A DNA stretch of 64,000 nucleotides from CAYONP01 sp964405335. Lineage in GTDB: Bacteria; Armatimonadota; UBA10988. Location: NCBI GenBank assembly GCA_964405335.1, contig CAYONP010000020.1, positions 1 through 64,000 of the forward strand, written 5' to 3'. The position numbers and the translations under genes are program-made. How positions within the stretch are numbered: the stretch's first letter is position 1; each line of letters begins with the position of its first letter. Below are positions 24,701 to 33,293 of the stretch, piece after piece. The notes beneath the pieces were generated by a model, which ran no database searches, was not told the origin of the DNA, and worked only from the letters and a program-made list of their open reading frames with translations.

Positions 24701-25403
24701 CGGGATCGTCGCCGGCCAGCTCCGCCGCTCGGTCGACGGTGTCGCCGAAGGCGAACAGCAGGTAGCCCTCGGCCACCGGCGGCGAGGTGACCGTCAGCCA
24801 CTTGCCGTCGATGGTCGGCCGGCCGAGGTGGCTGCGCACGGCGACGGCAGGCAGCCCGTCGGTGGCGCAGGTCACCGCGTCGCCCGCCGGCTCGACGACG
24901 CACGGTTCGTCGAGGGCCAGGTCGGGCTGCTGGAGGTACTCCCAGCGCTTGGGCAACGGCGGCCCGAAACCGTGGACGCCGACGCGGCCGGGCATGCCAC
25001 AGCGGACCGTCAACGGCGCCGCCGGCCGGCAGGTGAGCTTGACCAGCGCCGAGCCCTCCCAGCGCATCGTGTCGCGGCCGTGCAGGCTGGGCAGCAGCTC
25101 GACCGTCACGTGTCGCCCGGCGACGGTGCCGGCCGCCTCGACCCCCTCGCCGCCGGGCAGGTTGCGCACCGTGCGGTCGGCCGCGTCGCCGAGCCAGGCT
25201 ACCGTGTCGTTGTCGGCGATTCCGACCCGCAGCTTGGCCAGCGCGACGTTGCCGAGCCAGTGGTCGGGGTGATGGTCGTAGGTGAACAGCCCCACGGCGC
25301 CGCCGGCCTCGTCGGCCGAGACGAGCGTCTCGTGCAGCGCCGCCAGGCGCTCGAACGCGGCCGCCGGCGGGCAGAGCAGGAGGCAGAGCAGCAGACGATG
25401 CAC
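21714..25403 (-). CDS. Large secreted six-hairpin glycosidase-type protein with C-terminal sandwich domain
   Basis: A 1229-aa protein. GTG at 25403 is preferred: it gives the leader HRLLLCLLLCPPAAAF and has GGAG 6 nt upstream; an ATG at 25460 is possible. An N-terminal beta region (30-240) is followed by an (alpha/alpha)6 barrel at about 260-690 (EYAWVRPYGWIESLHHWGTF, DFGGWNQFWCWSVAHYW, GNQEDYVSTPHDGTSPTIAG, NQGSWPEVNERHPSYFTPPAG), placing it among six-hairpin glycosidases. Residues about 830-1229 include NPCBM-like and concanavalin-like beta segments (RRLFGFDAANLDGWETEG). A patch near 23,057-23,107 has poor third-position GC in this frame (see findings), so an indel or fusion of two genes is possible. 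Substrate unknown. Confidence 0.7.
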   Translation of the reverse strand: MHRLLLCLLLCPPAAAFERLAALHETLVSADEAGGAVGLFTYDHHPDHWLGNVALAKLRVGIADNDTVAWLGDAADRTVRNLPGGEGVEAAGTVAGRHVTVELLPSLHGRDTMRWEGSALVKLTCRPAAPLTVRCGMPGRVGVHGFGPPLPKRWEYLQQPDLALDEPCVVEPAGDAVTCATDGLPAVAVRSHLGRPTIDGKWLTVTSPPVAEGYLLFAFGDTVDRAAELAGDDPAALEATIRAHWRELLASCYIETPEPKLNEAFRAAIINLEYAWVRPYGWIESLHHWGTFWTMQHSLAADWLGQTDRTREMLLAHAERLMPSGQVPDLDPSGRARVDFGGWNQFWCWSVAHYWHTTGDLEFLRQIEEPLRRVVDQTFAAHDPDGNGLLGFGQQIGNQEDYVSTPHDGTSPTIAGIEMLRLRAEVATELHGWEAASELLARAERMEATLREELYRPDLGRFIYYKDPLGVEHLEGQYHTYIWPVIFGILSGPEAYLSMMHVADTLTGESGEIYCSNNFPRHVPATVGSQAGAQQQPWATLGWAKLGEADKAIAPLRWIADLATSEVNQGSWPEVNERHPSYFTPPAGVFASAVIEGLFGLSMDQANNLLTVSPCLPLEWARARVVTPDVVMTVKQEANRRVIWVRCAEPRRLLLDAPLPCSEWVEVTADKAGYTRPSFLDIEASRALWTSLEPTREATIVVRWRPDSEPAAIRPSAIAELVVQVRADGLAAVVDPQAVARGIVAVFAGQLRLAMDPGPPAMATEYGAAGRRAAGDRRLFLTVGPPGRGRQPALRALNADELTGRRWTRSAPGGIQPAEQGASYAADAAPLAPGLNTVEVDSNHGRHRTRVDTAPRFTADPDLRDLAYARCRHTALPDDLLTDDDTWRTWRPWLAYGHQPWASLRPPLEGLDPEAEIRPESAPGLSFANPRGRLLPISHQLDRPSVRIPLSGRASRVYLLLVPMLDNHDTFAPVAKVTVKCGDGTYWTRTLHFPGDLDWWGPRHRIGDFATHDTDWCDSLRYLAPESVMNLIELDLNGWRPVESLLVETVGAYPCLAIAAVTAFGAPGDEALAALSPRARELAALLPRRLFGFDAANLDGWETEGEAWGVRDSGTDPWQRRGAGRWFADSLAHREQATGTIRSAPFEVTGSRLTFLTGGHGQRCWFALIDADTGQELRRAGTPGQTGRLQTVTWELADLRGRRVRFAAVDDDDSPSYAWIAFDDLVIWP

Positions 25404-25525
25404 CGTGGTCTCCAAGCCCCGGAGCGGACATTGTAGGATAGTCCGGCGGGGAGGAGCCACCTCCCGGCGGCGTATTGTGGACCGGCAAGTCCATTGCAGC
25501 GGGCGCGACGCGTGAGGAGGGCGCG

Positions 25526-26914
25526 ATGCACTACCCGTGGTGGTATGTCCCGGGCCTGACCGCTCCGATGCTGATCGCGTTCATCGCCACGATCCACATC
25601 TTCTCGGCGCAGTATGCGGTCGGCGGTGGGATCATGCTCGCCGCGGCAACCAGCCGCGCGCACCGCGAGCAGGACGGGCCGATGCTCGACTACCTACGCC
25701 GCCACGCCTGGTTCTTCATCCTCTTCACCGTGGTCTACGGGGCGATGACGGGGGTCGGCATCTGGTGGGTCATCGGCCTCGCCTCGCCGCTGGCCACCGA
25801 GGCGCTGATCCACACCTTCGTCTTCGGCTGGGCAATTGAGTGGTGCACCTTCATCATCGAGATCGTGTCGGCCTTCCTGTTCTATTACTACTGGGGCCGC
25901 ATCACGCCTCGCACGCATGTCATCCTCGGCTGGAGCTACGCCTGGGCGGCCTGGGTTTCGTTGGTGCTGATCACCGGCATCACCGCCTACATGCTCAACA
26001 GCGGCGCCGACGGGGCCAACGCCGGGTTCTGGCGCTGCTTCTTCAACCCGCAGTTCGTGCCCCAGGTGCTGGCGCGCACCGGCGGGTCGATCCTGCTGGC
26101 GGCGATCTACTTCTACGTCCACGCCTCGTTCAAGCTGCCCGAAGAGAGCCCGCAGCGGGCGCGGATCATCACCTGGGCCGGCCACTGGACCTGGCCCGGC
26201 CTGATCCTGATTGCCCTCGGCGGAGTCGGTTGGTTCTTCGCCATGCCCGAGCGCGGTCGGGCCATCATCGAGGGCGCCGGGGCGATGAACGTGCTGCTCG
26301 GCCTGGTGGTCAGCGTCACCGGGCTGGTGGTCGTGCTCATGGTCATGGGCCCGCGGCACCGGCCGAGCCTGGTGACCAAGCCGCTCGCCGTCGGCATGTT
26401 GCTGCTCGGCTTCATGGCCATCTGTTCGAGTGAGTTCCTGCGCGAGGCGGCGCGCAAGCCTTATGTGGTCGACAATGTGGTCTACGGCCACGGCATCTAC
26501 AAGGCCGAGCTGGCGCGGTTCCAGGAGCGCGGCATCCTCAGCGAGGGCGTCTGGCCGCGCGCCTATGTGACCCTGTACCACCCGCGCCTGGCCGCCGCCC
26601 TCCGGCGCGGAGCCAAGGGCGGGCGGCGCGACAAGACCGGTGGGCTGACAGTTGACGACCGGCTCGACGTCGGCCGCATGTTGTTCATGTATCACTGCAA
26701 CGACTGTCACGCCGTGCGCGGCTATTCGGGGGTCTACGGCCTGATCCGCGGCTGGCGGCCGGACACCATCCACCAACTGGTGCTGCGGCTGGATGAGTAC
26801 CACTTCTTCATGCCGCCCTGGAGCGGCACCGCCGACGAGGCCGAGCTGCTGGCCGACTGGCTGGTCAGTATCGCCCCCGACCATCCCGAGCAGAGCCGGC
26901 CCGGGGCCGAATAG
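25526..26914 (+). CDS. Cytochrome bd subunit I-like membrane protein fused to a c-type cytochrome
   Basis: A 462-aa protein. About eight transmembrane helices (residues 10-305) resemble the first half of CydA: an early helix with H24 in ATIHIFSAQYAVGGG, the HTFVFGWAIEWCTFIIEIVSAFLF segment with buried glutamates, and WAAWVSLVLITGITAYMLN. Residues about 375-460 form a cytochrome c domain with haem-attachment CNDCH (391-395) and an axial Met in FFMPPWSG. It probably passes electrons from quinol to a c-type haem at the outer membrane face. The start follows GAGGAGGG. The next gene, 9 bp on, encodes its likely membrane partner. Not a complete bd oxidase: the rest of CydA and CydB are absent. Confidence 0.75.
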   Translation: MHYPWWYVPGLTAPMLIAFIATIHIFSAQYAVGGGIMLAAATSRAHREQDGPMLDYLRRHAWFFILFTVVYGAMTGVGIWWVIGLASPLATEALIHTFVFGWAIEWCTFIIEIVSAFLFYYYWGRITPRTHVILGWSYAWAAWVSLVLITGITAYMLNSGADGANAGFWRCFFNPQFVPQVLARTGGSILLAAIYFYVHASFKLPEESPQRARIITWAGHWTWPGLILIALGGVGWFFAMPERGRAIIEGAGAMNVLLGLVVSVTGLVVVLMVMGPRHRPSLVTKPLAVGMLLLGFMAICSSEFLREAARKPYVVDNVVYGHGIYKAELARFQERGILSEGVWPRAYVTLYHPRLAAALRRGAKGGRRDKTGGLTVDDRLDVGRMLFMYHCNDCHAVRGYSGVYGLIRGWRPDTIHQLVLRLDEYHFFMPPWSGTADEAELLADWLVSIAPDHPEQSRPGAE

Positions 26915-26923
26915 GAGGCGGGC

Positions 26924-28060
26924 ATGAACCCCGATGAACTGCTGGCGCCCCTGACGCCCCGCGGCCTGCCCGCGCCGGTGGCGTTCCTGATGTTCTTTCG
27001 CGTGGTCGGGTTCATCCTCCACCTGGCGCCGATGCACTTGGTCTATGCCGGCACGCCACTGGTCGCGGTGCTGGCCTGGCGCCGCCGGGCCGAGGCGCGC
27101 ACCCTCGCCGCGCGGCTTGGGCGCGTGCTCCCGGTGGCCGTCGCCCTGGCGGTCAACTTCGGCATCGTGCCGCTGCTCTTCGTGCAGACGACGCACTACC
27201 GCGTGTTCTATCCGGCGACCATCCTGATGGCCTGGCCCTGGATGCTGGTCATCGCCTGGCTGATCACGGCCTACTACGCGATCTACTTCTTCGCCGGGCA
27301 GGTGCGTGCCGGCGAGCCGAGCCGATGGGCGAAGCTGTGGCTCGGCCTGGCCGCCGTGCTGGTGGTGCTGATCGGCTTCACCTTCGCCAACGCGATGAGC
27401 CTGACCAGCAACGTCGCCGCCTGGTCGCCGCTGTATGAACAGACCAACGTCAGCGGCGCGGTCACCGGCTTGGCGCTGAACACCGCCGACCCGACGCTGC
27501 CCGCGCGCTGGCTGATGATGTTCGGTCTGGCGATCACCACCGTCGGCGCCTGGATTGCGCTCGACGCCGCCTGGTCTGCCGGCGGCGAGAGCGATGACTA
27601 CCGCGCCTGGGCCGGCCAGGCGGCCTGGCGGGTCTACGCCGGCGGGCTGGTCGTCTTCGCCGTCTGCGGCTATCTCTATCTCGTGCGCACCATCCCGCTC
27701 GAGGACACGCAGGCGATCTTCGCGCCGCCGATGCGCTATCTGACGCTGCTCACCGGCGCGCTGCCCGGCGTGGTCCTGGTCTTGGTCTGGTGGCGGCGCA
27801 ACCGGCCGTCGGCAGGCGGGGCGGCGTGGGTCTTCGCGGGGCAGTTGCTCGTTCTGGCGCTCAACGCCGTCTCGCGCCAGGCGCTGCAGAACCGCGAGCT
27901 GGACCCGTACTTCAATCCGCACCTCGAGCAGGTCACCACCCAATGGTCGACCTTGCCGCTGTTTCTGGTCGTCTTCGTGGCCACGCTGGGATTTGTTGCC
28001 TGGATGTTGGTTCGGGTGGTGAAGGAGAGTGGAACAGATTCGGCGGATTGGCCTTCATGA
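26924..28060 (+). CDS. Polytopic membrane protein, putative partner of the bd-like cytochrome
   Basis: A 378-aa protein with about eight to nine transmembrane helices. An early helix, FFRVVGFILHLAPMHLVYAG, places two His near the membrane interface. Further helices include LPVAVALAVNFGIVPLLFVQ, PWMLVIAWLITAYYAIYFF and GQLLVLALNAVSRQAL. The phrase FANAMSLTSNVAAW is bd-oxidase-like in flavour. It lies 9 bp after the CydA-like/cytochrome c gene and is almost certainly co-translated with it. I infer a second haem- or quinol-binding subunit, but no family was recognised with certainty. Confidence 0.7.
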   Translation: MNPDELLAPLTPRGLPAPVAFLMFFRVVGFILHLAPMHLVYAGTPLVAVLAWRRRAEARTLAARLGRVLPVAVALAVNFGIVPLLFVQTTHYRVFYPATILMAWPWMLVIAWLITAYYAIYFFAGQVRAGEPSRWAKLWLGLAAVLVVLIGFTFANAMSLTSNVAAWSPLYEQTNVSGAVTGLALNTADPTLPARWLMMFGLAITTVGAWIALDAAWSAGGESDDYRAWAGQAAWRVYAGGLVVFAVCGYLYLVRTIPLEDTQAIFAPPMRYLTLLTGALPGVVLVLVWWRRNRPSAGGAAWVFAGQLLVLALNAVSRQALQNRELDPYFNPHLEQVTTQWSTLPLFLVVFVATLGFVAWMLVRVVKESGTDSADWPS

Positions 28061-28125
28061 ATAGGGACGCCGGTCCGAACGTCTAGCCATAGAGCCGGAT
28101 GCGGGCGGGGTGGCGGGAGGTGGCG

Positions 28126-28788
28126 ATGCGAGGCTGGTGGCCGCTCGCGTTGATCTGTGTCGGCTTGACGGCGAGGGCGCTCGAGTCCGAAACCACGTGG
28201 TATCAGCCGGCGTTGGCCTACGAGGCCATCCCGTACGGACCCGAGTTCCGCTTCCAGGCCGAGTTCGGCGACGAGGTCGACCGCAACGCCTTCGTCCGGC
28301 ACGTGCTCTCCCGGCACCTCGGTAACATCACCGACCAGCAGTTCGACATGATGAGCCTGCTCGCGCCCGAGGATGGGCTGATGGGCTTCCTCGCCCGCGG
28401 CACCAAGCTCGGCCTGGTCACCGGCTCGGCTGGCTATGTGCTCGGTGTGCTGACCGACGCCGCCGATCCGGGAACCATCGGCGCGGTCACGCTGGCCGGC
28501 GGGTTCTTCGCCGGCGCGCTGGGCTATGCCGACGGACCGTCATCGTTCACCCTCCGCTGCGGCGAGTCGAGCGCCTGCCGGCTGGTGCTCGGTTGGCAAG
28601 AGAAGCCCGGCTATCTGCCCCGCGCGGTGCCCGGCTTCGCCGGCAGCGGCGTCAACGGCAGTTTCACCGCCGGCGCCAGCCTGACCTTCGGCGGGCTCGA
28701 CGGCGGGCCGGCTGCAGCGCTCTTCTGGGACCCGTTCGCCGCCGGTCGTTCGAGCCTCGGCGGGCTGTCGCTGACCGCCTCGTTCTAG
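28126..28788 (+). CDS. Secreted hypothetical protein, possible outer-membrane beta-barrel
   Basis: A 220-aa protein with an N-terminal signal (MRGWWPLALICVGLTARA). The C-terminal half has alternating short strands and turns (GVNGSFTAGASLTFGGLDGG) and ends LSLTASF, with an aromatic last residue as in outer-membrane barrels. The centre contains Gly/Ala-rich hydrophobic stretches (TKLGLVTGSAGYVLGVL). No family recognised. ATG at 28126 is chosen because GGGAGGTGGCG precedes it. Its stop shares CTAG with the convergent CAP gene. Confidence 0.6.
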   Translation: MRGWWPLALICVGLTARALESETTWYQPALAYEAIPYGPEFRFQAEFGDEVDRNAFVRHVLSRHLGNITDQQFDMMSLLAPEDGLMGFLARGTKLGLVTGSAGYVLGVLTDAADPGTIGAVTLAGGFFAGALGYADGPSSFTLRCGESSACRLVLGWQEKPGYLPRAVPGFAGSGVNGSFTAGASLTFGGLDGGPAAALFWDPFAAGRSSLGGLSLTASF

Positions 28789-29621
28789 CCGGGCGGCGGG
28801 ACCAGTGCCTCGGCCAGCGGCCGGGCGGTGTCGACGTAGAAGACGTACTTGATCCAGTAGCTCCGCGCATCCTTGGCCGGGTGCAGGCCGACCTTGTGCA
28901 GCCCCCCGTCGCGCGGGATGCGCAGGCTGAAGCCGAAGCTCTCGCCCCGCTTGACCGCAACGTTGCCGACCAGCTCGGAGTCGACCGCCAGGTAGACACG
29001 GCCGGTCTCGCGCAGCAGCCGGGCACGGCCCCAAACCACCCAGTCATTGCCGCGCTGTTCGAGGGCGACGTTGTGGAAGTCGTAGTAGTGGACGCCGAAC
29101 ACCTGGGTGGCCATGTGCGTGCCGCCGCGACTGAACACCCCGACGCCGAGGTGGGTGTACTGCGGGTCGAGGATGTTGGCCCGGTGTGGCGGCGAGTTCA
29201 TCCAGCCGTCGCGTGAGTACATGAACCAGCGGGCCAGCTCCTCGGTCGCCATGCCGCCGCCGCCGAGCCGCACGAAGGCGATGTTCTCGGCCACGAACGC
29301 CTCCCAATAGCCGGCCCGCCAGGCGCGCTGGCCGGGTTCGCGCCAGGCGTCGTGCGGCGCGTCGTGGGCGAAGTAGTCTTCGAGCACCATCTCGCGGCTG
29401 TGCTGCCGCGCGGCGACCTGCAGCGAGGCCAGCGGCCGCAGCTCGGGGATGTCGCGCCGTCGCCGCTCGTCGTTGACCATCTCGAGAATGCGCTGTTCGA
29501 CCGCCGGGGTGCCGGGGTGCTCATCCTCGCTCCAGAGCGGCCGGAGGAAGACGCGGTTCGGCTCCTGCGCGGCAGCGGGCAGGGCGGCGAGCAGAAGCAG
29601 CAGGATACGGGCCCAGGACAT
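28785..29621 (-). CDS. Secreted CAP/SCP-domain protein
   Basis: A 278-aa protein with a signal peptide ending near PAAAQ and a CAP (cysteine-rich secretory/PR-1-like) domain at about residues 45-200. Key features are VNDERRRRDIPELRPLASLQVAARQHSREM, the first His in YFAHDAPH, AENIAF, MNSPPHRANILDPQYTHLGVG and FGVHYYDF, which together supply the CAP cavity His and Glu residues. A C-terminal beta domain of about 80 residues follows. Bacterial CAP proteins are extracellular with poorly defined roles. ATG at 29621 gives the signal peptide directly. Confidence 0.88.
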   Translation of the reverse strand: MSWARILLLLLAALPAAAQEPNRVFLRPLWSEDEHPGTPAVEQRILEMVNDERRRRDIPELRPLASLQVAARQHSREMVLEDYFAHDAPHDAWREPGQRAWRAGYWEAFVAENIAFVRLGGGGMATEELARWFMYSRDGWMNSPPHRANILDPQYTHLGVGVFSRGGTHMATQVFGVHYYDFHNVALEQRGNDWVVWGRARLLRETGRVYLAVDSELVGNVAVKRGESFGFSLRIPRDGGLHKVGLHPAKDARSYWIKYVFYVDTARPLAEALVPPPG

Positions 29622-29730
29622 GGCGTCGCCTCTCACGGGCTGGATCATAACCTGAGACGCGTCGCCGCGCACCGAGGTGCTGAACGGGCATTGAACGGCC
29701 GCAGATGCTCCTGAACCGCCTGCCGAGCGG

Positions 29731-29759
29731 TTGACGACCGGCCGGTCGGGCGCTATTCT
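29731..29759 (+). promoter_or_regulatory. Sigma-70-type promoter for lysC
   Basis: TTGACG at 29731-29736, a 17-nt spacer, and TATTCT at 29754-29759. The lysC GTG start at 29784 would leave a leader of under 20 nt, too short for a lysine riboswitch. None is visible. Confidence 0.65.
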
Positions 29760-29783
29760 GCCGGCGCGGACGCGGCGTGAACG

Positions 29784-31106
29784 GTGACTGAGCGTTGGGT
29801 GTGCAAGTTCGGCGGCACGTCGGTGGCCGACGCCACGCGCGTCGACCAGGTGCGGCGGATTCTGGCCGCCGACCCGCGCCGCTCGGTGGTCGTGGTCTCG
29901 GCTCCCGGCAAGCGCAGCGACGAAGACCAGAAGATCACCGACCTGCTGCTCATCGCCAAGCGGCTGGCCGCCGCCGAGCTGAGCTTCGACGCGCCGCTGC
30001 GGGTGATCGCCGAGCGGTTCGACGAACTCGCCGCCGACCTCGACGTGCCCGACCTGGCGGGCCCGCTGATCGATGAGCTATGCCAAGGGCTGAACAACGG
30101 GCAGGGCGAGGACTGGGTCGCCAGCCGCGGTGAGGCGATGTGCGCGCGAATCGTCTCGGCGGCCTTGGAGGCGACCTACATCGAGCCGTACGAGACGCTC
30201 GGCATCGACGCCACCGGGCGGCCCACGCCGGACAGCTACGAGCGCCTGGCGCTGGCCGTCGCCGACGAGCCGTTGGCGGTGGTGCCCGGCTTCTATGGCC
30301 GCGGGCCGACCGGTGAGGTGAAGGTCTTCACCCGCGGCGGCAGCGACATCACCGGCGCCGTGGTGGCCCGCGCCATCGGCGCCACGGTGTACGAGAACTG
30401 GACCGACGTGTCGGGCCTGATGATGGCCGATCCGAAGCTGGTGCCGCAAGCCAAGCCGATGCGCGAGGTGACCTACGACGAGCTGCGCGAGCTCAGCTAC
30501 ATGGGCGCCCGCGTGCTGCACGAAGAGGCGGTGCTGCCGGTCCGTGGCGTCGGCATCCCGATCCACATCCGCAACAGCCTGCGGCCCGACGACCCCGGCA
30601 CGATGATTGTGCCCGACCGCGACCCGCGCCGGCAGCCGGTGATCGGCGTCGCCGGCGAGGCCTGCTTCACCGCCGTGCATGTCTACAAGACGCTGATGAA
30701 CCGCGAGCGCGGGTTCGGCCGGCGGCTGCTGGGCATCATCGAAAGCCACGGGATCAGCTTCGAGCACAGCCCCACCGGCATCGACTCGATGTCGGTCGTG
30801 CTGCGCGACGACGAGCTGGGCCACAAGATCGATCTGGTGGTCACTGAGATCCAGCGCGTGCTGCAGCCCGAGCGGATCGAGGTCCACAGCGGCCTGGCGA
30901 TGATCGCCCTGGTCGGCCTGGGCATGGCCCACCAGGTCGGCATCAGCGCGCGGCTGTTCGGCGCGCTGGGCGCCGCGGGGGTTAATGTGCAGCTAATCTC
31001 GCAGGGCATCTCTGAGCTGAGCATCATCGTCGGTGTGGCCAAGGCCGATTTCGCCGCCGCGGTGCGGGCGATCTACGCGGCCTTCGCCGAGCTTGGGGAG
31101 GGCTGA
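29784..31106 (+). CDS. lysC: Aspartate kinase
   Basis: A 440-aa protein catalysing ATP-dependent phosphorylation of L-aspartate, the first step to lysine, threonine and methionine. The kinase domain opens with VCKFGGTSVADATR and carries the signature VVVVSAPGKR; FTRGGSDITGAVVARAIGA binds aspartate and ATP. Two C-terminal ACT domains (about 310-440; GFGRRLLGIIESHGISFEHSPTGIDSMSVV and ARLFGALGAAGVNVQLISQG) provide allosteric control by end products. Starts with GTG. Its TGA overlaps the ATG of the SGNH hydrolase gene. Monofunctional: no homoserine dehydrogenase domain. Confidence 0.95.
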   Translation: MTERWVCKFGGTSVADATRVDQVRRILAADPRRSVVVVSAPGKRSDEDQKITDLLLIAKRLAAAELSFDAPLRVIAERFDELAADLDVPDLAGPLIDELCQGLNNGQGEDWVASRGEAMCARIVSAALEATYIEPYETLGIDATGRPTPDSYERLALAVADEPLAVVPGFYGRGPTGEVKVFTRGGSDITGAVVARAIGATVYENWTDVSGLMMADPKLVPQAKPMREVTYDELRELSYMGARVLHEEAVLPVRGVGIPIHIRNSLRPDDPGTMIVPDRDPRRQPVIGVAGEACFTAVHVYKTLMNRERGFGRRLLGIIESHGISFEHSPTGIDSMSVVLRDDELGHKIDLVVTEIQRVLQPERIEVHSGLAMIALVGLGMAHQVGISARLFGALGAAGVNVQLISQGISELSIIVGVAKADFAAAVRAIYAAFAELGEG

Positions 31107-32122
31107 TGCGCTGGATCGAGTTCCCCGACCCACGGCTCGCCGTCTTCGGCCTGCCCTGGTTCGCCGAGAACTCGCCCGACCTGTTCCGCCTGCCCAAGTC
31201 GCGCCAGGCCCGCTACCGCGAGGCTGTCTGGCACCTGGCCAAGTCGCCGGCCGGGGGGCGCATCCGGTTTGTCACCGACGCCAACGAGCTACGCATCCGG
31301 CTCGACTACGGCGACGTCGGGCACATGAACAACATGCACCGGATCGGCCAGCACGCCGTCGACTGCTACGCCGACGGCGTCTTCTGGCGCAACGCCGCGC
31401 CGGCCGAGGAGGGGCAGAGCGAACTCGAAACGACGCTCTACTCGGGCGTCGGCACGGCGACACGGGCGATCGACCTCTACCTGCCGCTCTACCACCACGT
31501 TCGCGTGGTCGCGGTCGGGCTCTCCGACAACGCACTGATCTCCCCCGCTCCACCCTTCGCCCACCCTCTGCCGGTGGTCTTCTATGGCTCCAGCATCACC
31601 CAGGGCGGCTGCGCCAGCCACAGCGGGAACAGCTACCAGGGCATCCTCTGCCGCGACTTGAACCTCGATCAGGTCAACCTCGGCTTCAGCGGCAACGGGC
31701 TGGGCGAACCCGAGCTGGCCGAGGCGATGGCCGACATCGAGGCGTCGGCCTATGTCGTCGACTACTCGCAGAACTGCCCCACCGTCGAGCAGATGGCCGA
31801 GACCTACGGCCCGTTCCTGCGCATCCTGCGCGAGGCGCGGCGCGACACGCCGATTCTCTGCCTCACGCCCATCAGCGCCGCGCCCGAGGCCTGGTCGGCC
31901 ACCACGCGCGAGACCCTCGAGGCCAAGCGCGAGGTGGTTCGGCGCGCAGTGATCATGCGCCACCAAGCCGGCGACCAGCGGGTCCAGGTGATCGAGGGAC
32001 CGGCGCTGCTCGGGCCCGACCAGATGGACGGCATCGTCGACGCGAGCCACCCCAACGACCTCGGCTTCTGGCACATGGCCAATGGGTTGAAGCGCCCACT
32101 CGCCGGAGCGCTCGGGCTCTAG
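31106..32122 (+). CDS. SGNH/GDSL-type hydrolase
   Basis: A 338-aa protein with an N-terminal beta-sandwich (about 1-150) and an SGNH esterase domain. Block I is VVFYGSSITQGG with the nucleophile Ser, the block II Gly is in GFSGNGLGE, the block III Asn is in VVDYSQNCPT, and the Asp-x-x-His analogue is DASHPNDLGF. This is the layout of cytoplasmic carbohydrate esterases, which remove acetyl groups from oligosaccharides. The ATG overlaps the aspartokinase stop (ATG within TGATG), so the two are cotranslated, an unexpected pairing of amino-acid and glycan metabolism. No signal peptide. Confidence 0.85.
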   Translation: MRWIEFPDPRLAVFGLPWFAENSPDLFRLPKSRQARYREAVWHLAKSPAGGRIRFVTDANELRIRLDYGDVGHMNNMHRIGQHAVDCYADGVFWRNAAPAEEGQSELETTLYSGVGTATRAIDLYLPLYHHVRVVAVGLSDNALISPAPPFAHPLPVVFYGSSITQGGCASHSGNSYQGILCRDLNLDQVNLGFSGNGLGEPELAEAMADIEASAYVVDYSQNCPTVEQMAETYGPFLRILREARRDTPILCLTPISAAPEAWSATTRETLEAKREVVRRAVIMRHQAGDQRVQVIEGPALLGPDQMDGIVDASHPNDLGFWHMANGLKRPLAGALGL

Positions 32123-32134
32123 CCGAGGTGCCGC

Positions 32135-33136
32135 ATGACCCCCCGCGAGCGATTCGAGGCGGCAATCGCCGGCCGGCCGGTCGACCGCCTGCCCTGCCAT
32201 CCGCTGACCATGACCTTCGCCAGCCGGCTGATCGGCCGGCCCTACCGCGACTATGTCCACGACCACCGCGTGTTGGCCGCCGGTCAGCTCGCCGTCGCCG
32301 AGACCTTCGGCATCGACTTCGTCTCGGTGATCAGCGATCCGTGCCGCGAAGTCGACGACCTGGGCGGCGAGTGCACCTACTTCGACGACGAGGCCCCGGC
32401 CTGCGACAGCCGCCGCGCCCTGCTGGCCGAGAAGACCGACCTCGCTCGCCTGCAGCCGCCCGACCCGCTGGGAGGCGGGCGGATGCATGACCGCGTGAAC
32501 GGCGTGGCGCTGCTGCGCGAGCGCGTTGGGCCCGACTTCCCGGTCCTCGGCTGGGTCGAAGGGCCGATCGCCCTGGCCGTCGACCTGCGCGGGATGCAGG
32601 CGCTGATGCTCGACACCGTCGACGACCCCGAGTTCGTGCGCGACCTGTTCGCCTTCGCCGTCGACCTCGAGATCGAGTTCGCCCGCGCGCAGGTCGCTGC
32701 CGGGGCCGACTCCATCGGCATCGGCGATGCCGCCGCGTCGCTGGTCGGCCAGACGTTCTACGAGCGCTACGTGCTGCCCGAGGAGCGGCGGCTGGTCGAC
32801 GCGATCCACTCCCTCGACGCGGCGGTGCGACTGCACATCTGCGGCAACACCTCGCACCTGTTCGCCGGCATTGCCACCCTCGGCTGTGAGCTGGTCGACA
32901 TCGACTACACCGCCGACCTGGCCGCCGCCCGCGCGTCGATGCCGACCACCGCGCTGCTGGGCAACCTCGAGCCGGCCCGTTACCTGCTCCGCGGCACGCC
33001 CGACGAGGTGACGGCCAAACTGGCCGAGTGCCACGCGGTCGCCGGCGATCGGTTCGTTGTCGGCGCCGGCTGCGAGGTGCCGAAGTTCAGCCCGCACGAG
33101 AACGTGCGGGCGATGGTCCGGTACGCGGCGGCCTAG
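32135..33136 (+). CDS. Uroporphyrinogen decarboxylase-family protein (methyltransferase type)
   Basis: A 333-aa UroD-fold protein. The haem-synthetic hallmark for coproporphyrinogen formation is not evident, whereas LHICGNTSHLF and EFGIDF-like segments match the MtaA/MtbA and UroD-like group that transfers methyl groups from corrinoid proteins. N-terminal TPRERFEAAIAGRPVDRLPC is the family opening. It follows the SGNH gene by 12 bp. A second homologue is at 57,077-58,102. Such copies are abundant in Armatimonadota, Planctomycetota and Lentisphaerota, where their substrates are mostly unknown. A small intergenic region and the low-GC island follow. Confidence 0.82.
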   Translation: MTPRERFEAAIAGRPVDRLPCHPLTMTFASRLIGRPYRDYVHDHRVLAAGQLAVAETFGIDFVSVISDPCREVDDLGGECTYFDDEAPACDSRRALLAEKTDLARLQPPDPLGGGRMHDRVNGVALLRERVGPDFPVLGWVEGPIALAVDLRGMQALMLDTVDDPEFVRDLFAFAVDLEIEFARAQVAAGADSIGIGDAAASLVGQTFYERYVLPEERRLVDAIHSLDAAVRLHICGNTSHLFAGIATLGCELVDIDYTADLAAARASMPTTALLGNLEPARYLLRGTPDEVTAKLAECHAVAGDRFVVGAGCEVPKFSPHENVRAMVRYAAA

Positions 33137-33293
33137 GCGAGGATGTCCCGCCAAGACGACCTGCTGGCGGGGGTCGGCGTGTGCCAAGAGTGACCTCGGG
33201 GAATTGGTGAGCTACCTCGGTCCGCCCGGGTTGCGCAGCCGGCGCCCTCGCCGCGGGCCAGGTTGAGGGCCAGCACGCGAGCCACCGAGCAGC

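Noticed and set aside
29760..29783. Lysine riboswitch before lysC
   Set aside because: The leader after the promoter is under 20 nt.
33143..33193. A 16-codon open frame (MSRQDDLLAGVGVCQE) between the UroD gene and the island
   Set aside because: Too short and without a match; may be a gene remnant at the island edge, but this cannot be shown.
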